Part shown: positions 27,525 through 34,015 of the stretch, piece after piece
Numbering within the stretch: position 1 is the stretch's first letter
Layout of the letters: each line of letters begins with the position of its first letter
Assembly: GCA_947177135.1 (NCBI GenBank)
Contig: CAMWTI010000012.1
Coordinates: 1-34,015, forward strand
DNA from: an uncultured Porphyromonadaceae bacterium
GTDB taxonomy: Bacteria; Bacteroidota; Bacteroidia; Bacteroidales; Muribaculaceae
Length of the DNA stretch: 34,015 bases
Direction: 5' to 3'
The notes under the pieces: generated by a model
The model's input: the letters and a program-made list of their open reading frames with translations, nothing else
Databases searched by the model: none
Told to the model about the DNA's origin: nothing
Translations under genes and position numbers: made by a program

Positions 27525-27532
27525 CAAATATA
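27525..27532 (-). promoter_or_regulatory. -7 box directly before the GldD-like start
   Basis: CAAATATA reads TATATTTG on the minus strand; four bases (CGGC) separate it from the ATG at 27520. The nearest TTG is only 16 bases upstream of the box, so the -33 element is not canonical. Confidence 0.5.
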
Positions 27533-27619
27533 GCGTTTTGTCAGAAAACAAAAAACACTAAATCCATTCCGGCTAAGAAATTTTAAAGTCCGCGTGCACT
27601 ATGTTACGCGGATTTTTCG

Positions 27620-27627
27620 TAATTTTG
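27620..27627 (+). promoter_or_regulatory. -7 box of the RNA methyltransferase/purD operon
   Basis: TAATTTTG followed by CACCG lies 27 bases before ATG 27655. No clear -33 TTTG is present. This position rules out the upstream in-frame ATG at 27601 as the start. Confidence 0.6.
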
Positions 27628-27654
27628 CACCGTAAAAACAGAACAGAAACAAGT

Positions 27655-29100
27655 ATGAACACTGACACGTTTGAAATGGTGGCCAAGACCTTCAAAGGTC
27701 TGGAAGATGTGCTGGCCGAAGAACTCCGTGGCATGGGAGCGATCAATGTGGAACCTGGCCGACGCATGGTTTCGTTTGAAGGCGACAAAGAACTGCTCTA
27801 TAAAGCCAATCTACGGTGCCGCACCGCATTGCGCATTCTCAAGCCGTTCTATAAATTCAAGGCCCACACGCCTGAAAAACTCTATGACAGGGTCAAGGAA
27901 TTCGATTGGACCCGCATGCTGACACCGGCCGACACTTTCGCTATCGACGTGACAGTCAATTCCGACGAATTTACCCACTCCCGCTTCGTCACATATAAAG
28001 TAAAAGATGCGATCGTAGACTTTTTCCGTGACCGCGACGCCGAAAACCGTCGTCCGGGCGTGCGCCTGACCGACGCCGACATCATGCTCAACGTTCACAT
28101 CTCTGGCTCCGACGTGACCATCAGCCTCGACTCAAGCGGCGAATCGCTGCACAAACGCGGATGGCGCGCCGCGCAGACCGAAGCACCGATCAATGAAGTG
28201 CTCGCTGCAGGAATCATCCTGAAAAGCGGATGGCGCGGTGACAAACCTTTTATCGATCCGATGTGTGGATCAGGCACATTCCTGGTTGAAGCCGCCCTGA
28301 TCGCCGCAAACATCGCGCCGGGCATATTCCGCAGTTCGTTTGCCTTCGAACGCTGGAAAGACTTCGAGCCGGAAATTCTTGACCGAATATATAATGATGA
28401 TTCCGAAGAGCGGCCCATCACCTGCCCCATCATCGGAGCGGACATGTCGCCCAAAGTGCTCGACATAGCCAATGAAAACATCAAGCAGGCCGGAGTTGCG
28501 AAATACGTGACACTTCAGGTCAAGCAGCTGTCACAATGGACCGAAGCGCCCGCCAACGGGGTCATTATCACAAATCCGCCATATGGCGAGCGCCTTAAGC
28601 CGGAAGACCTTGACGGACTTTATGTTACTCTCGGCGAAAAACTCAAACATATTTTCACCGGCTACCACGCATGGATCATCGGCTATCGCGACGAGCAGTT
28701 CGCAAAAATCGGGCTCTCGCCATCGCTTCGCGAGCCGATGTTCAACGGCGCTCTGGAATGCGAGTTGCGCGAATATGTGATCTTTGACGGCGACATGCGC
28801 TCATTCCGCCGGGCCGGAGGTTCAATCCGCCGCGAACGCCCCGAGCGGACCGCCGCCAGAACCGACCGCAACAAACGTCCGTTTGCCAACAAGAGTAAAT
28901 TCGGCGGACGGAAACCGTTCCAGCGCGCGCAAAAAGCGGAACTGCCGGAAGTAAAGCCCGAAGAAAAGAGAATAATCCATCACGACAATCCCCTGGCAGC
29001 CCGCAGAAATCCAGATGCAATCAAAGCAATCATGAACCGCGAACCCCAGATCGCATCCACCCGCAGAGGATGGCGACGCAAGCGCACCGACAACCAATAA
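27655..29100 (+). CDS. THUMP-domain class I SAM-dependent RNA methyltransferase (RlmL-like)
   Basis: A 481-residue enzyme that probably methylates a guanine N2 in 23S rRNA, like the first half of E. coli RlmL. The start is MNTDTFEMVAKTFKGLEDVLAEEL. A THUMP domain lies at about 45-160 (FKAHTPEKLYDRVKEFDWTRML). The methyltransferase domain has LDSSGESLHKRGWR, the SAM loop FIDPMCGSGTFLVEAALIAANIAPG, GADMSPKVLDIANENIKQAGV, and the catalytic ITNPPYGERL. After about residue 385 there is a long Arg/Lys-rich tail (RRERPERTAARTDRNKRP, then RGWRRKRTDNQ) that probably binds RNA. It is the first gene of an operon with purD (44-base gap). Confidence 0.92.
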   Translation: MNTDTFEMVAKTFKGLEDVLAEELRGMGAINVEPGRRMVSFEGDKELLYKANLRCRTALRILKPFYKFKAHTPEKLYDRVKEFDWTRMLTPADTFAIDVTVNSDEFTHSRFVTYKVKDAIVDFFRDRDAENRRPGVRLTDADIMLNVHISGSDVTISLDSSGESLHKRGWRAAQTEAPINEVLAAGIILKSGWRGDKPFIDPMCGSGTFLVEAALIAANIAPGIFRSSFAFERWKDFEPEILDRIYNDDSEERPITCPIIGADMSPKVLDIANENIKQAGVAKYVTLQVKQLSQWTEAPANGVIITNPPYGERLKPEDLDGLYVTLGEKLKHIFTGYHAWIIGYRDEQFAKIGLSPSLREPMFNGALECELREYVIFDGDMRSFRRAGGSIRRERPERTAARTDRNKRPFANKSKFGGRKPFQRAQKAELPEVKPEEKRIIHHDNPLAARRNPDAIKAIMNREPQIASTRRGWRRKRTDNQ

Positions 29101-29144
29101 AACCTCTTACAAGCTCCTAAACCATAAAACCAAATTGAATCACT

Positions 29145-30425
29145 ATGAAAGTTATCCTGCTCGGCAGCGGCGGCCGTGAAGCCGCACTGGCCTGGAAAAT
29201 CAGCCAAAGCCCCGAATGTGAACAACTCTACATCGCGCCGGGAAACGGCGGCACAGCGGCCTTCGGCACAAACGTGGCGATAAATCCGTCTGACTTCGCC
29301 TCAATCGAGACTTTCATACGCACAAACGGAGTGACTCTTCTGGTAGTGGGAAATGAAGACCCGCTGGTGGCCGGCATACGCGACTATTTCGCCAAAGCTC
29401 TGCCGGAACTGCTGATCGTGGGTCCGGCGGCCGACGGCGCCGCGCTGGAGGGCAGCAAGGATTTTGCCAAGCACTTCATGATGCGCCACGGCATTCCAAC
29501 CGCGGCCTATCGGTCGTTCACAGCCGAAACTGTCGAGCAAGGCTGCGAATTCCTTGCGTCACTCAAAGCGCCATACGTGCTCAAGGCCGACGGCCTTGCC
29601 GCAGGCAAAGGAGTGCTGATCATCAACGATCTGGCCGAGGCACAGCAGTCGCTCCGCGAAATGCTCGGAGGAATGTTCGGCCAGGCATCGGCAACAGTTG
29701 TGGTCGAAGAATTTCTTGACGGAATAGAATGCTCGGTGTTCGTGCTCACAGACGGCACCGGAGAATACCGCATACTGCCTGTGGCCAAAGACTACAAACG
29801 CATCGGCGAAGGCGACACCGGTCTGAACACCGGAGGCATGGGTGCAGTGAGTCCGGTTCCGTTCGCTGACGACGAGTTCATGAAGAAAGTGGAGGAGCGG
29901 ATCGTGCGTCCCACCGTCAACGGCCTGATCGCCGACAAGATCGACTATCGCGGATTCATCTTCCTGGGCCTGATCAAAGTCGGCGACGAACCGATGGTGA
30001 TCGAATACAACGTCAGAATGGGCGATCCGGAAACTGAAGCAGTCATGCTGCGCGTCAAATCAGACCTGCTGCCGCTGCTCGAAGCCACAGCCAAAGGTTC
30101 ACTTGGCGATATGCCTCTGGAAATCGACCCGCGCACGGTGGTAACCGTCATGGCCGTCAGTGGAGGATATCCTGGCTCATATCCAAAAGGAATGACAATG
30201 ACCGGACTGGACAAAGTCTGCGACTCGGTGCTGTTTCACGCCGGAACGGCGGTGAACCCCGACGGCAGCCTCGTCACGGCCGGAGGACGCGTGATCGCAG
30301 CGAGCAGCTATGGCGAATCGATCGCAGATGCCGCCACCCGCTCATTCAAAGCAGTACAGACGATTGAATACGACGGAAAATATTACCGTCGCGACATCGG
30401 CCGCGATCTGATCGCCCTGCTCTGA
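29145..30425 (+). CDS. purD: Phosphoribosylamine-glycine ligase (GAR synthetase)
   Basis: A 426-residue cytoplasmic ATP-grasp enzyme of de novo purine synthesis; it joins glycine to phosphoribosylamine. The N-terminal MKVILLGSGGREAALAWKI is the PurD hallmark. The ATP-grasp region includes PYVLKADGLAAGKGVLIIND and VVEEFLDGIECSVFVLTDG, with the substrate loop DYKRIGEGDTGLNTGGMGAVSP. VIEYNVRMGDPETEAVM carries metal-binding residues. Full length. It lies 44 bases after the methyltransferase gene and 7 bases before a membrane protein gene. Confidence 0.98.
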   Translation: MKVILLGSGGREAALAWKISQSPECEQLYIAPGNGGTAAFGTNVAINPSDFASIETFIRTNGVTLLVVGNEDPLVAGIRDYFAKALPELLIVGPAADGAALEGSKDFAKHFMMRHGIPTAAYRSFTAETVEQGCEFLASLKAPYVLKADGLAAGKGVLIINDLAEAQQSLREMLGGMFGQASATVVVEEFLDGIECSVFVLTDGTGEYRILPVAKDYKRIGEGDTGLNTGGMGAVSPVPFADDEFMKKVEERIVRPTVNGLIADKIDYRGFIFLGLIKVGDEPMVIEYNVRMGDPETEAVMLRVKSDLLPLLEATAKGSLGDMPLEIDPRTVVTVMAVSGGYPGSYPKGMTMTGLDKVCDSVLFHAGTAVNPDGSLVTAGGRVIAASSYGESIADAATRSFKAVQTIEYDGKYYRRDIGRDLIALL

Positions 30426-30432
30426 AAAAGCG

Positions 30433-31320
30433 ATGCAGCGCAGACACATTAATCCGATTGACACAGTAGCCACCTCAAGCGGCACTTCAGTGCTGCTCGG
30501 GGTGGCGTCTCTCATCGCCTCAATCGCAGCTCCGGGCGGCGCCATAGCCACGTCAGCATTATGGCTGATCATGGCAGTAGCCATGCTGCCGGTTATCAGA
30601 CACTATAACCTGTCGCAAAGCAATTCACCGATCGCCTGCGCCATGTTCCTGATGCTTCAGGCTGCAATGACACCGATCATCTACTGGCCCGTCTCATCAT
30701 GGCTACTGGCGGCGACAGGCCTGGCCGGATGCGCCTTGCTGTTTTCCGTATTCCAGAATCAGCAATCGGCACGACCATTGTTCACGCTCACCTTCATGTC
30801 AGGCATCGGAATGATGTTCAACTGGGTGTTTATTCCTCTGACTGTAATTTTCATGATCGGGGCCGCACAGATGCGCTCTCTCAACATGCGCAGCGCCGTG
30901 GCCATGCTGCTCGGACTTGTCACCGGCCCGTTGCTCATCTACGGATTCGGGCTGCGTCAGCCCGCGATCCCCGACATGCCATATTTCGCCATTGACGCCA
31001 CTGCGGAACCACACTTGTATCTCAGCGCCGGCTTCTCAGCCATATGCTCCATCGTTTTCGGCGGATGCTGCATGCTCACCTCATATGGCTACCAGGCAAA
31101 ACTGCGCGCGTTCAACGCGTTTATCTACCTCCTGACAGCAATGGCCATATGCGCCACAATAGCTGACTCAGGCAATACCGGCTACTACATCACACTGCTA
31201 AACATGTGTGCAGCCTACCATACCGGACACTTCATCGTGTCACGCTCTCGAGGCTGGATAGCCGTGGCCGTAACCATAACCGCAATATCCGCGCTCTACG
31301 TCTGGAACTCATGGATGTAA
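30433..31320 (+). CDS. Multi-pass membrane protein of unknown function
   Basis: A 295-residue protein with about nine or ten hydrophobic segments and short polar loops; there is no signal peptide cleavage site. No family signature is recognised. Segments such as GIGMMFNWVFIPLTVIFMIGAAQMRSLNMRSAVAMLLGLVTGPLLIYGFG suggest an integral membrane protein of the kind often annotated as a Bacteroidales DUF. It begins 7 bases after purD and its end overlaps the start of pdxB by 10 bases, so it is cotranscribed with them. Confidence 0.82.
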   Translation: MQRRHINPIDTVATSSGTSVLLGVASLIASIAAPGGAIATSALWLIMAVAMLPVIRHYNLSQSNSPIACAMFLMLQAAMTPIIYWPVSSWLLAATGLAGCALLFSVFQNQQSARPLFTLTFMSGIGMMFNWVFIPLTVIFMIGAAQMRSLNMRSAVAMLLGLVTGPLLIYGFGLRQPAIPDMPYFAIDATAEPHLYLSAGFSAICSIVFGGCCMLTSYGYQAKLRAFNAFIYLLTAMAICATIADSGNTGYYITLLNMCAAYHTGHFIVSRSRGWIAVAVTITAISALYVWNSWM

Positions 31321-32282
31321 TAATTGAAAGCCACATTCCGTTCATCGCCGGAGAACTTGAACGGCGGAATCACCGTGTCACTTATCTCCCGCCGGAAGAG
31401 ATCACCGCTCAGACGGTCAAGAATGCCGACGCTCTGATCATACGCACGCGCACACACGCCGACCACGCGCTCCTCCACGGATCGCGGGTGCGCCATGTAG
31501 CCACAGCCACTATCGGCACCGACCACATCGACATGACGTACTGCCGCAACAACGGCATCGCGGTGAGCAACGCTCCCGGATGCAATGCTCCGGCCGTGGC
31601 ACAATACGTAATCTCTTCTCTGGCTGCCATTGTCGGGCCGGAACGCCTGCCGGGAATGACCCTCGGAATAGTCGGTGTCGGCAACGTCGGCCGCACCGTT
31701 GAACGATGGGCACGCGGAATAGGCATGAACCTGATGCTATGCGATCCACCAAGAGCAAAAGCCGAAGGCATAGGAAACTTCGTCAGCATCAACGACATAG
31801 CCGAATGTGCCGACGTCATCACATTCCATACGCCGCTTGACCGGACCACGCGCCACCTATGCGATTGGCGCCTGCTCTCGGCGTGCCGCCGACAACCCGT
31901 CGTCATAAACGCCGCGCGAGGCTCCGTTGCCGACAACGGAGCACTCATCGCCGCACTGCATGACCGCCGGATCAGAGCCGTAGCAATCGACTGTTGGGAA
32001 GGAGAACCGGCAATCGACCCCATCCTGCTCAGCCTCTCGGCAGTGGCCACCCCCCACATTGCCGGCTATTCCATCGAAGGGAAAATGCGCGCGTCAGCAA
32101 TGGCCGCAAAAGCCATCGACCCAGAAATTAACATGTCGATACCTCCGGCCGCCATATCTCCCGCCCTGGACGCGATCCTCGCGTCATATTCCCCCGCCGC
32201 CGACACAATGGCTTTGCGCGCCGCGCCACAAAACTTTGAAGCGCTCCGCAACAACTACAACTACCGCAACGAACCGAACTGA
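31311..32282 (+). CDS. pdxB: 4-phosphoerythronate dehydrogenase
   Basis: A 323-residue D-2-hydroxyacid dehydrogenase that acts in the DXP-dependent pyridoxal phosphate pathway. The start is MDVIIESHIPFIAGELERR, typical of PdxB, at ATG 31311, inside the last codons of the membrane protein gene. Rossmann loop GIVGVGNVGRTVERWARGIGM, catalytic arginine in VINAARGSVADN and histidine in TPHIAGYSIEGKMRASAMAAKA are all present. It is shorter than E. coli PdxB (378), with a reduced C-terminal dimerisation region ending NFEALRNNYNYRNEPN. It is the last gene of the methyltransferase/purD operon. Confidence 0.93.
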   Translation: MDVIIESHIPFIAGELERRNHRVTYLPPEEITAQTVKNADALIIRTRTHADHALLHGSRVRHVATATIGTDHIDMTYCRNNGIAVSNAPGCNAPAVAQYVISSLAAIVGPERLPGMTLGIVGVGNVGRTVERWARGIGMNLMLCDPPRAKAEGIGNFVSINDIAECADVITFHTPLDRTTRHLCDWRLLSACRRQPVVINAARGSVADNGALIAALHDRRIRAVAIDCWEGEPAIDPILLSLSAVATPHIAGYSIEGKMRASAMAAKAIDPEINMSIPPAAISPALDAILASYSPAADTMALRAAPQNFEALRNNYNYRNEPN

Positions 32283-32286
32283 CACG

Positions 32287-32317
32287 TTGCGGAGTTCACG
32301 GATGTTTCGTATCTTTG
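32287..32317 (+). promoter_or_regulatory. Promoter of the K+/H+ antiporter gene
   Basis: TTG (32287-32289), a 20-base gap, then TATCTTTG (32310-32317). Transcription would start near 32322, about 27 bases before the ATG. Confidence 0.78.
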
Positions 32318-32348
32318 CTGACGAAATCTGTCGCATGATACCACCCAT

Positions 32349-33845
32349 ATGGAATTTATCACATCTGAAAACATCTTACTTGTCGGCTCAACAATCCTTA
32401 TCGCCGGCGTTCTGATCGGCAAATCCAGTTATAAGATCGGACTGCCGTTGCTACTCATATTCCTGCTTGTCGGCATGGGATTCGGCGTGGATGGCGTCGG
32501 AATTCAGTTTTCTGACATGAACTCAGCACAATTCATCGGAATGATTGCATTGTGCGTCATCCTGTTCTCAGGAGGTATTTCCACCAAGATATCCGACATC
32601 AGACCGGTAATCATTCCCGGACTTGTGCTGTCCACGGTCGGCGTCTTGCTGACAGCTTTTATCACCGGCCTGTTCATCTGGTGGCTGTCCGGCATGAGCT
32701 GGACAAACATCCATTTCGCATTGCTCCCGTCGCTGCTCCTGGCATCCACCATGTCATCAACCGACTCCGCATCTGTCTTCGGAATTCTTGGCAGCCAGAA
32801 AGTTGAGCTTAAACACAACCTCCGTCCGATGCTCGAACTCGAGAGCGGCTCAAACGATCCGATGGCCTATATGCTCACTGTGATACTGATCGAAGCGGTC
32901 CAGCTCAACGAATCGCTGTCGCCCCTGAACCTGTGCGGACAGCTTGTGCTCCAGTTCGGAGTGGGCTCGACAGCCGGATGGCTGATGGGACGCATCACCC
33001 TATGGCTCATCGGAGTCTATGACCGCATAGGCGGCGGCCGCGCCATTGATTCCGGCCAGGCCAGCGCAATGATAGCCATACTGATGCTCGGAGCCATGTT
33101 CTTCACGTTCGCCATATCCACAGACCTTGGCGGCAACGGCTACCTGGCCGTGTACATAATCGGCATCGTGCTGGGCAACGCACGCATTCCTGCCCGACGA
33201 AGCATAGTCAGATTTGTTGACTCGCTCACATGGCTCGCCCAGATCGTAGTGTTCCTGATGCTGGGACTGCTCGTCAATCCCTCAGACATGATCGACGTGG
33301 CGCCCGTGTCTCTGCTTATCGCCGCATTCATGATCCTGGTCGGCCGCCCGCTCTGCGTCTTTCTGTCGCTGGCTCCACTGCACGGCATCTCCTTGCGTGA
33401 CAAAACATTTATTTCATGGGTCGGCCTACGTGGCGCCGTGCCAATAATCTTTGCATCATACCCCGTTGTGGCCGAAGTCGAAGGCGCGTCCCAGATTTTC
33501 AACATCGTGTTCTTTGTGACGCTCCTCTCTCTGCTGGTACAGGGCACCACGGTAATACCGACGGCCAAAGCGCTGGATCTGATCGACAACTCCGCCGCCT
33601 CCGACGACGACTTCGGCGTTGAACTTGCCGAAGAACTGCCCACATCGCTCCACACCATCACCCTATCCGAACAACACCTCGCCGACGGCGACACGCTGAG
33701 CCGCATGTCTCTGCCGGCAGGATCGCTGGTGATGATGATCCGACGCAACGGCCGATACATCGTACCCAATGGCTCCCTTCGCCTTGAAACCGGTGACGTA
33801 CTCCTGATAATACGCGAATCCGACGAGGCGACACAAACCACATAA
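32349..33845 (+). CDS. K+/H+ antiporter, CPA1 family with TrkA-C domain
   Basis: A 498-residue inner membrane antiporter that exchanges potassium (or sodium) for protons. About 12 helices precede a cytoplasmic regulatory domain. Family motifs are STMSSTDSASVFGIL and LELESGSNDPMAYMLT, which form the ion site of CPA1 exchangers. The C-terminal part after about 430 (TLSEQHLADGDTLSRMSLPAGSLVMMIRRNGRYIVPNGSLRLETGDVLLII) is a TrkA-C/RCK-C domain, as in NhaP2/CvrA-type potassium/proton antiporters. It is a single-gene unit with its own promoter. Confidence 0.93.
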   Translation: MEFITSENILLVGSTILIAGVLIGKSSYKIGLPLLLIFLLVGMGFGVDGVGIQFSDMNSAQFIGMIALCVILFSGGISTKISDIRPVIIPGLVLSTVGVLLTAFITGLFIWWLSGMSWTNIHFALLPSLLLASTMSSTDSASVFGILGSQKVELKHNLRPMLELESGSNDPMAYMLTVILIEAVQLNESLSPLNLCGQLVLQFGVGSTAGWLMGRITLWLIGVYDRIGGGRAIDSGQASAMIAILMLGAMFFTFAISTDLGGNGYLAVYIIGIVLGNARIPARRSIVRFVDSLTWLAQIVVFLMLGLLVNPSDMIDVAPVSLLIAAFMILVGRPLCVFLSLAPLHGISLRDKTFISWVGLRGAVPIIFASYPVVAEVEGASQIFNIVFFVTLLSLLVQGTTVIPTAKALDLIDNSAASDDDFGVELAEELPTSLHTITLSEQHLADGDTLSRMSLPAGSLVMMIRRNGRYIVPNGSLRLETGDVLLIIRESDEATQTT

Positions 33846-33909
33846 CCAGTGGGAATCCAATAAATTATGAACACGTCACAAAAATCAGCTGAATTTTTTC
33901 GCCATAAAA

Positions 33910-33941
33910 TTTGGCAAACTAAAAAATAGTTCTTACCTTTG
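33910..33941 (+). promoter_or_regulatory. Promoter of tRNA-Ala
   Basis: TTTG (33910-33913), a 20-base gap, then TACCTTTG (33934-33941), just before the tRNA start at 33961. The match to the consensus is perfect. Confidence 0.88.
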
Positions 33942-33960
33942 CAGTGCAAAAAGCAAGAAC

Positions 33961-34015
33961 GGGGTATTAGCTCATCTGGCTAGAGCGCGACACTGGCAGT
34001 GTCGAGGTGAGCGGT
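33961..34015 (+). tRNA. tRNA-Ala (GGC), 5' part cut by the window end
   Basis: The 5' acceptor strand GGGGTAT, D arm GCTC/GAGC and anticodon arm CGACA/TGTCG with loop CTGGCAG are complete. Anticodon GGC at 33995-33997 reads alanine codons. The T arm starts (GAGCGGT) and the window ends before the 3' acceptor strand. Confidence 0.9.

Noticed and set aside
27601-27654. Upstream ATG at 27601 as start of the RNA methyltransferase
   Set aside because: It precedes the -7 box at 27620-27627 and adds a non-conserved basic stretch; MNTDTFEMV at 27655 is the normal start.
31206-31310. N-terminal extension of pdxB inside the membrane protein gene
   Set aside because: PdxB proteins begin at the MDVIIESHIPF segment; the extension is just an out-of-frame reading of the upstream gene.

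Overview
The window looks like chromosomal DNA of a gut Bacteroidales species, possibly Muribaculaceae. The evidence is repeated Bacteroidetes-type promoters (a -33 TTG or TTTG, a 19-20 base gap, then a -7 TAnnTTTG), starts without strong Shine-Dalgarno sites, an alanine/lysine-rich extended ribosomal protein S16, a GldD-like lipoprotein, a GH92 mannosidase and a secreted GH2 beta-galactosidase. The family-level guess rests on general resemblance only.

Left part (1-10020): the 3' end of a PepSY-type membrane protein and its terminator; a Bcr/CflA-type drug efflux MFS gene; then two divergent operons around a 386-base control region. The minus-strand operon encodes an esterase-like lipoprotein, a tannase-like lipoprotein and a DHA2-type MFS exporter. 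The plus-strand operon encodes a TolC-type outer membrane channel, an HlyD/EmrA-type adaptor and a membrane MFS pump. Together they look like a module that cuts ester-linked (perhaps plant phenolic) compounds at the cell surface and exports toxic products. The control region holds a perfect 8-base inverted repeat, a promoter and a possible 34-codon leader ORF. This part looks more AT-rich than the right-hand side.

Middle (10021-18615): a large GH2 beta-galactosidase, an unrecognised helical protein, rpsP, a TerB-like protein, a SprT-like metalloprotease, the decayed remnant of an AAA ATPase, a zinc alcohol dehydrogenase and a small lipoprotein.

Right part (18616-34015): an S41 processing protease with mfd; tRNA-Asn followed by a terminator-like hairpin, an EamA-type transporter and a GH92 alpha-mannosidase; a convergent GldD-like lipoprotein; an operon of a THUMP RNA methyltransferase, purD, a membrane protein and pdxB; a K+/H+ antiporter; and the 5' part of tRNA-Ala(GGC). 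Most of this is housekeeping.

The points most worth a second look are the esterase/efflux divergon and its palindrome, the AAA pseudogene whose two halves lie in different frames, a recurrent -7 box placed 4-5 bases before the start codon (probable leaderless mRNAs), and the EamA gene starting only 13 bases after the tRNA-Asn terminator. I saw no CRISPR array, insertion sequence or prophage.
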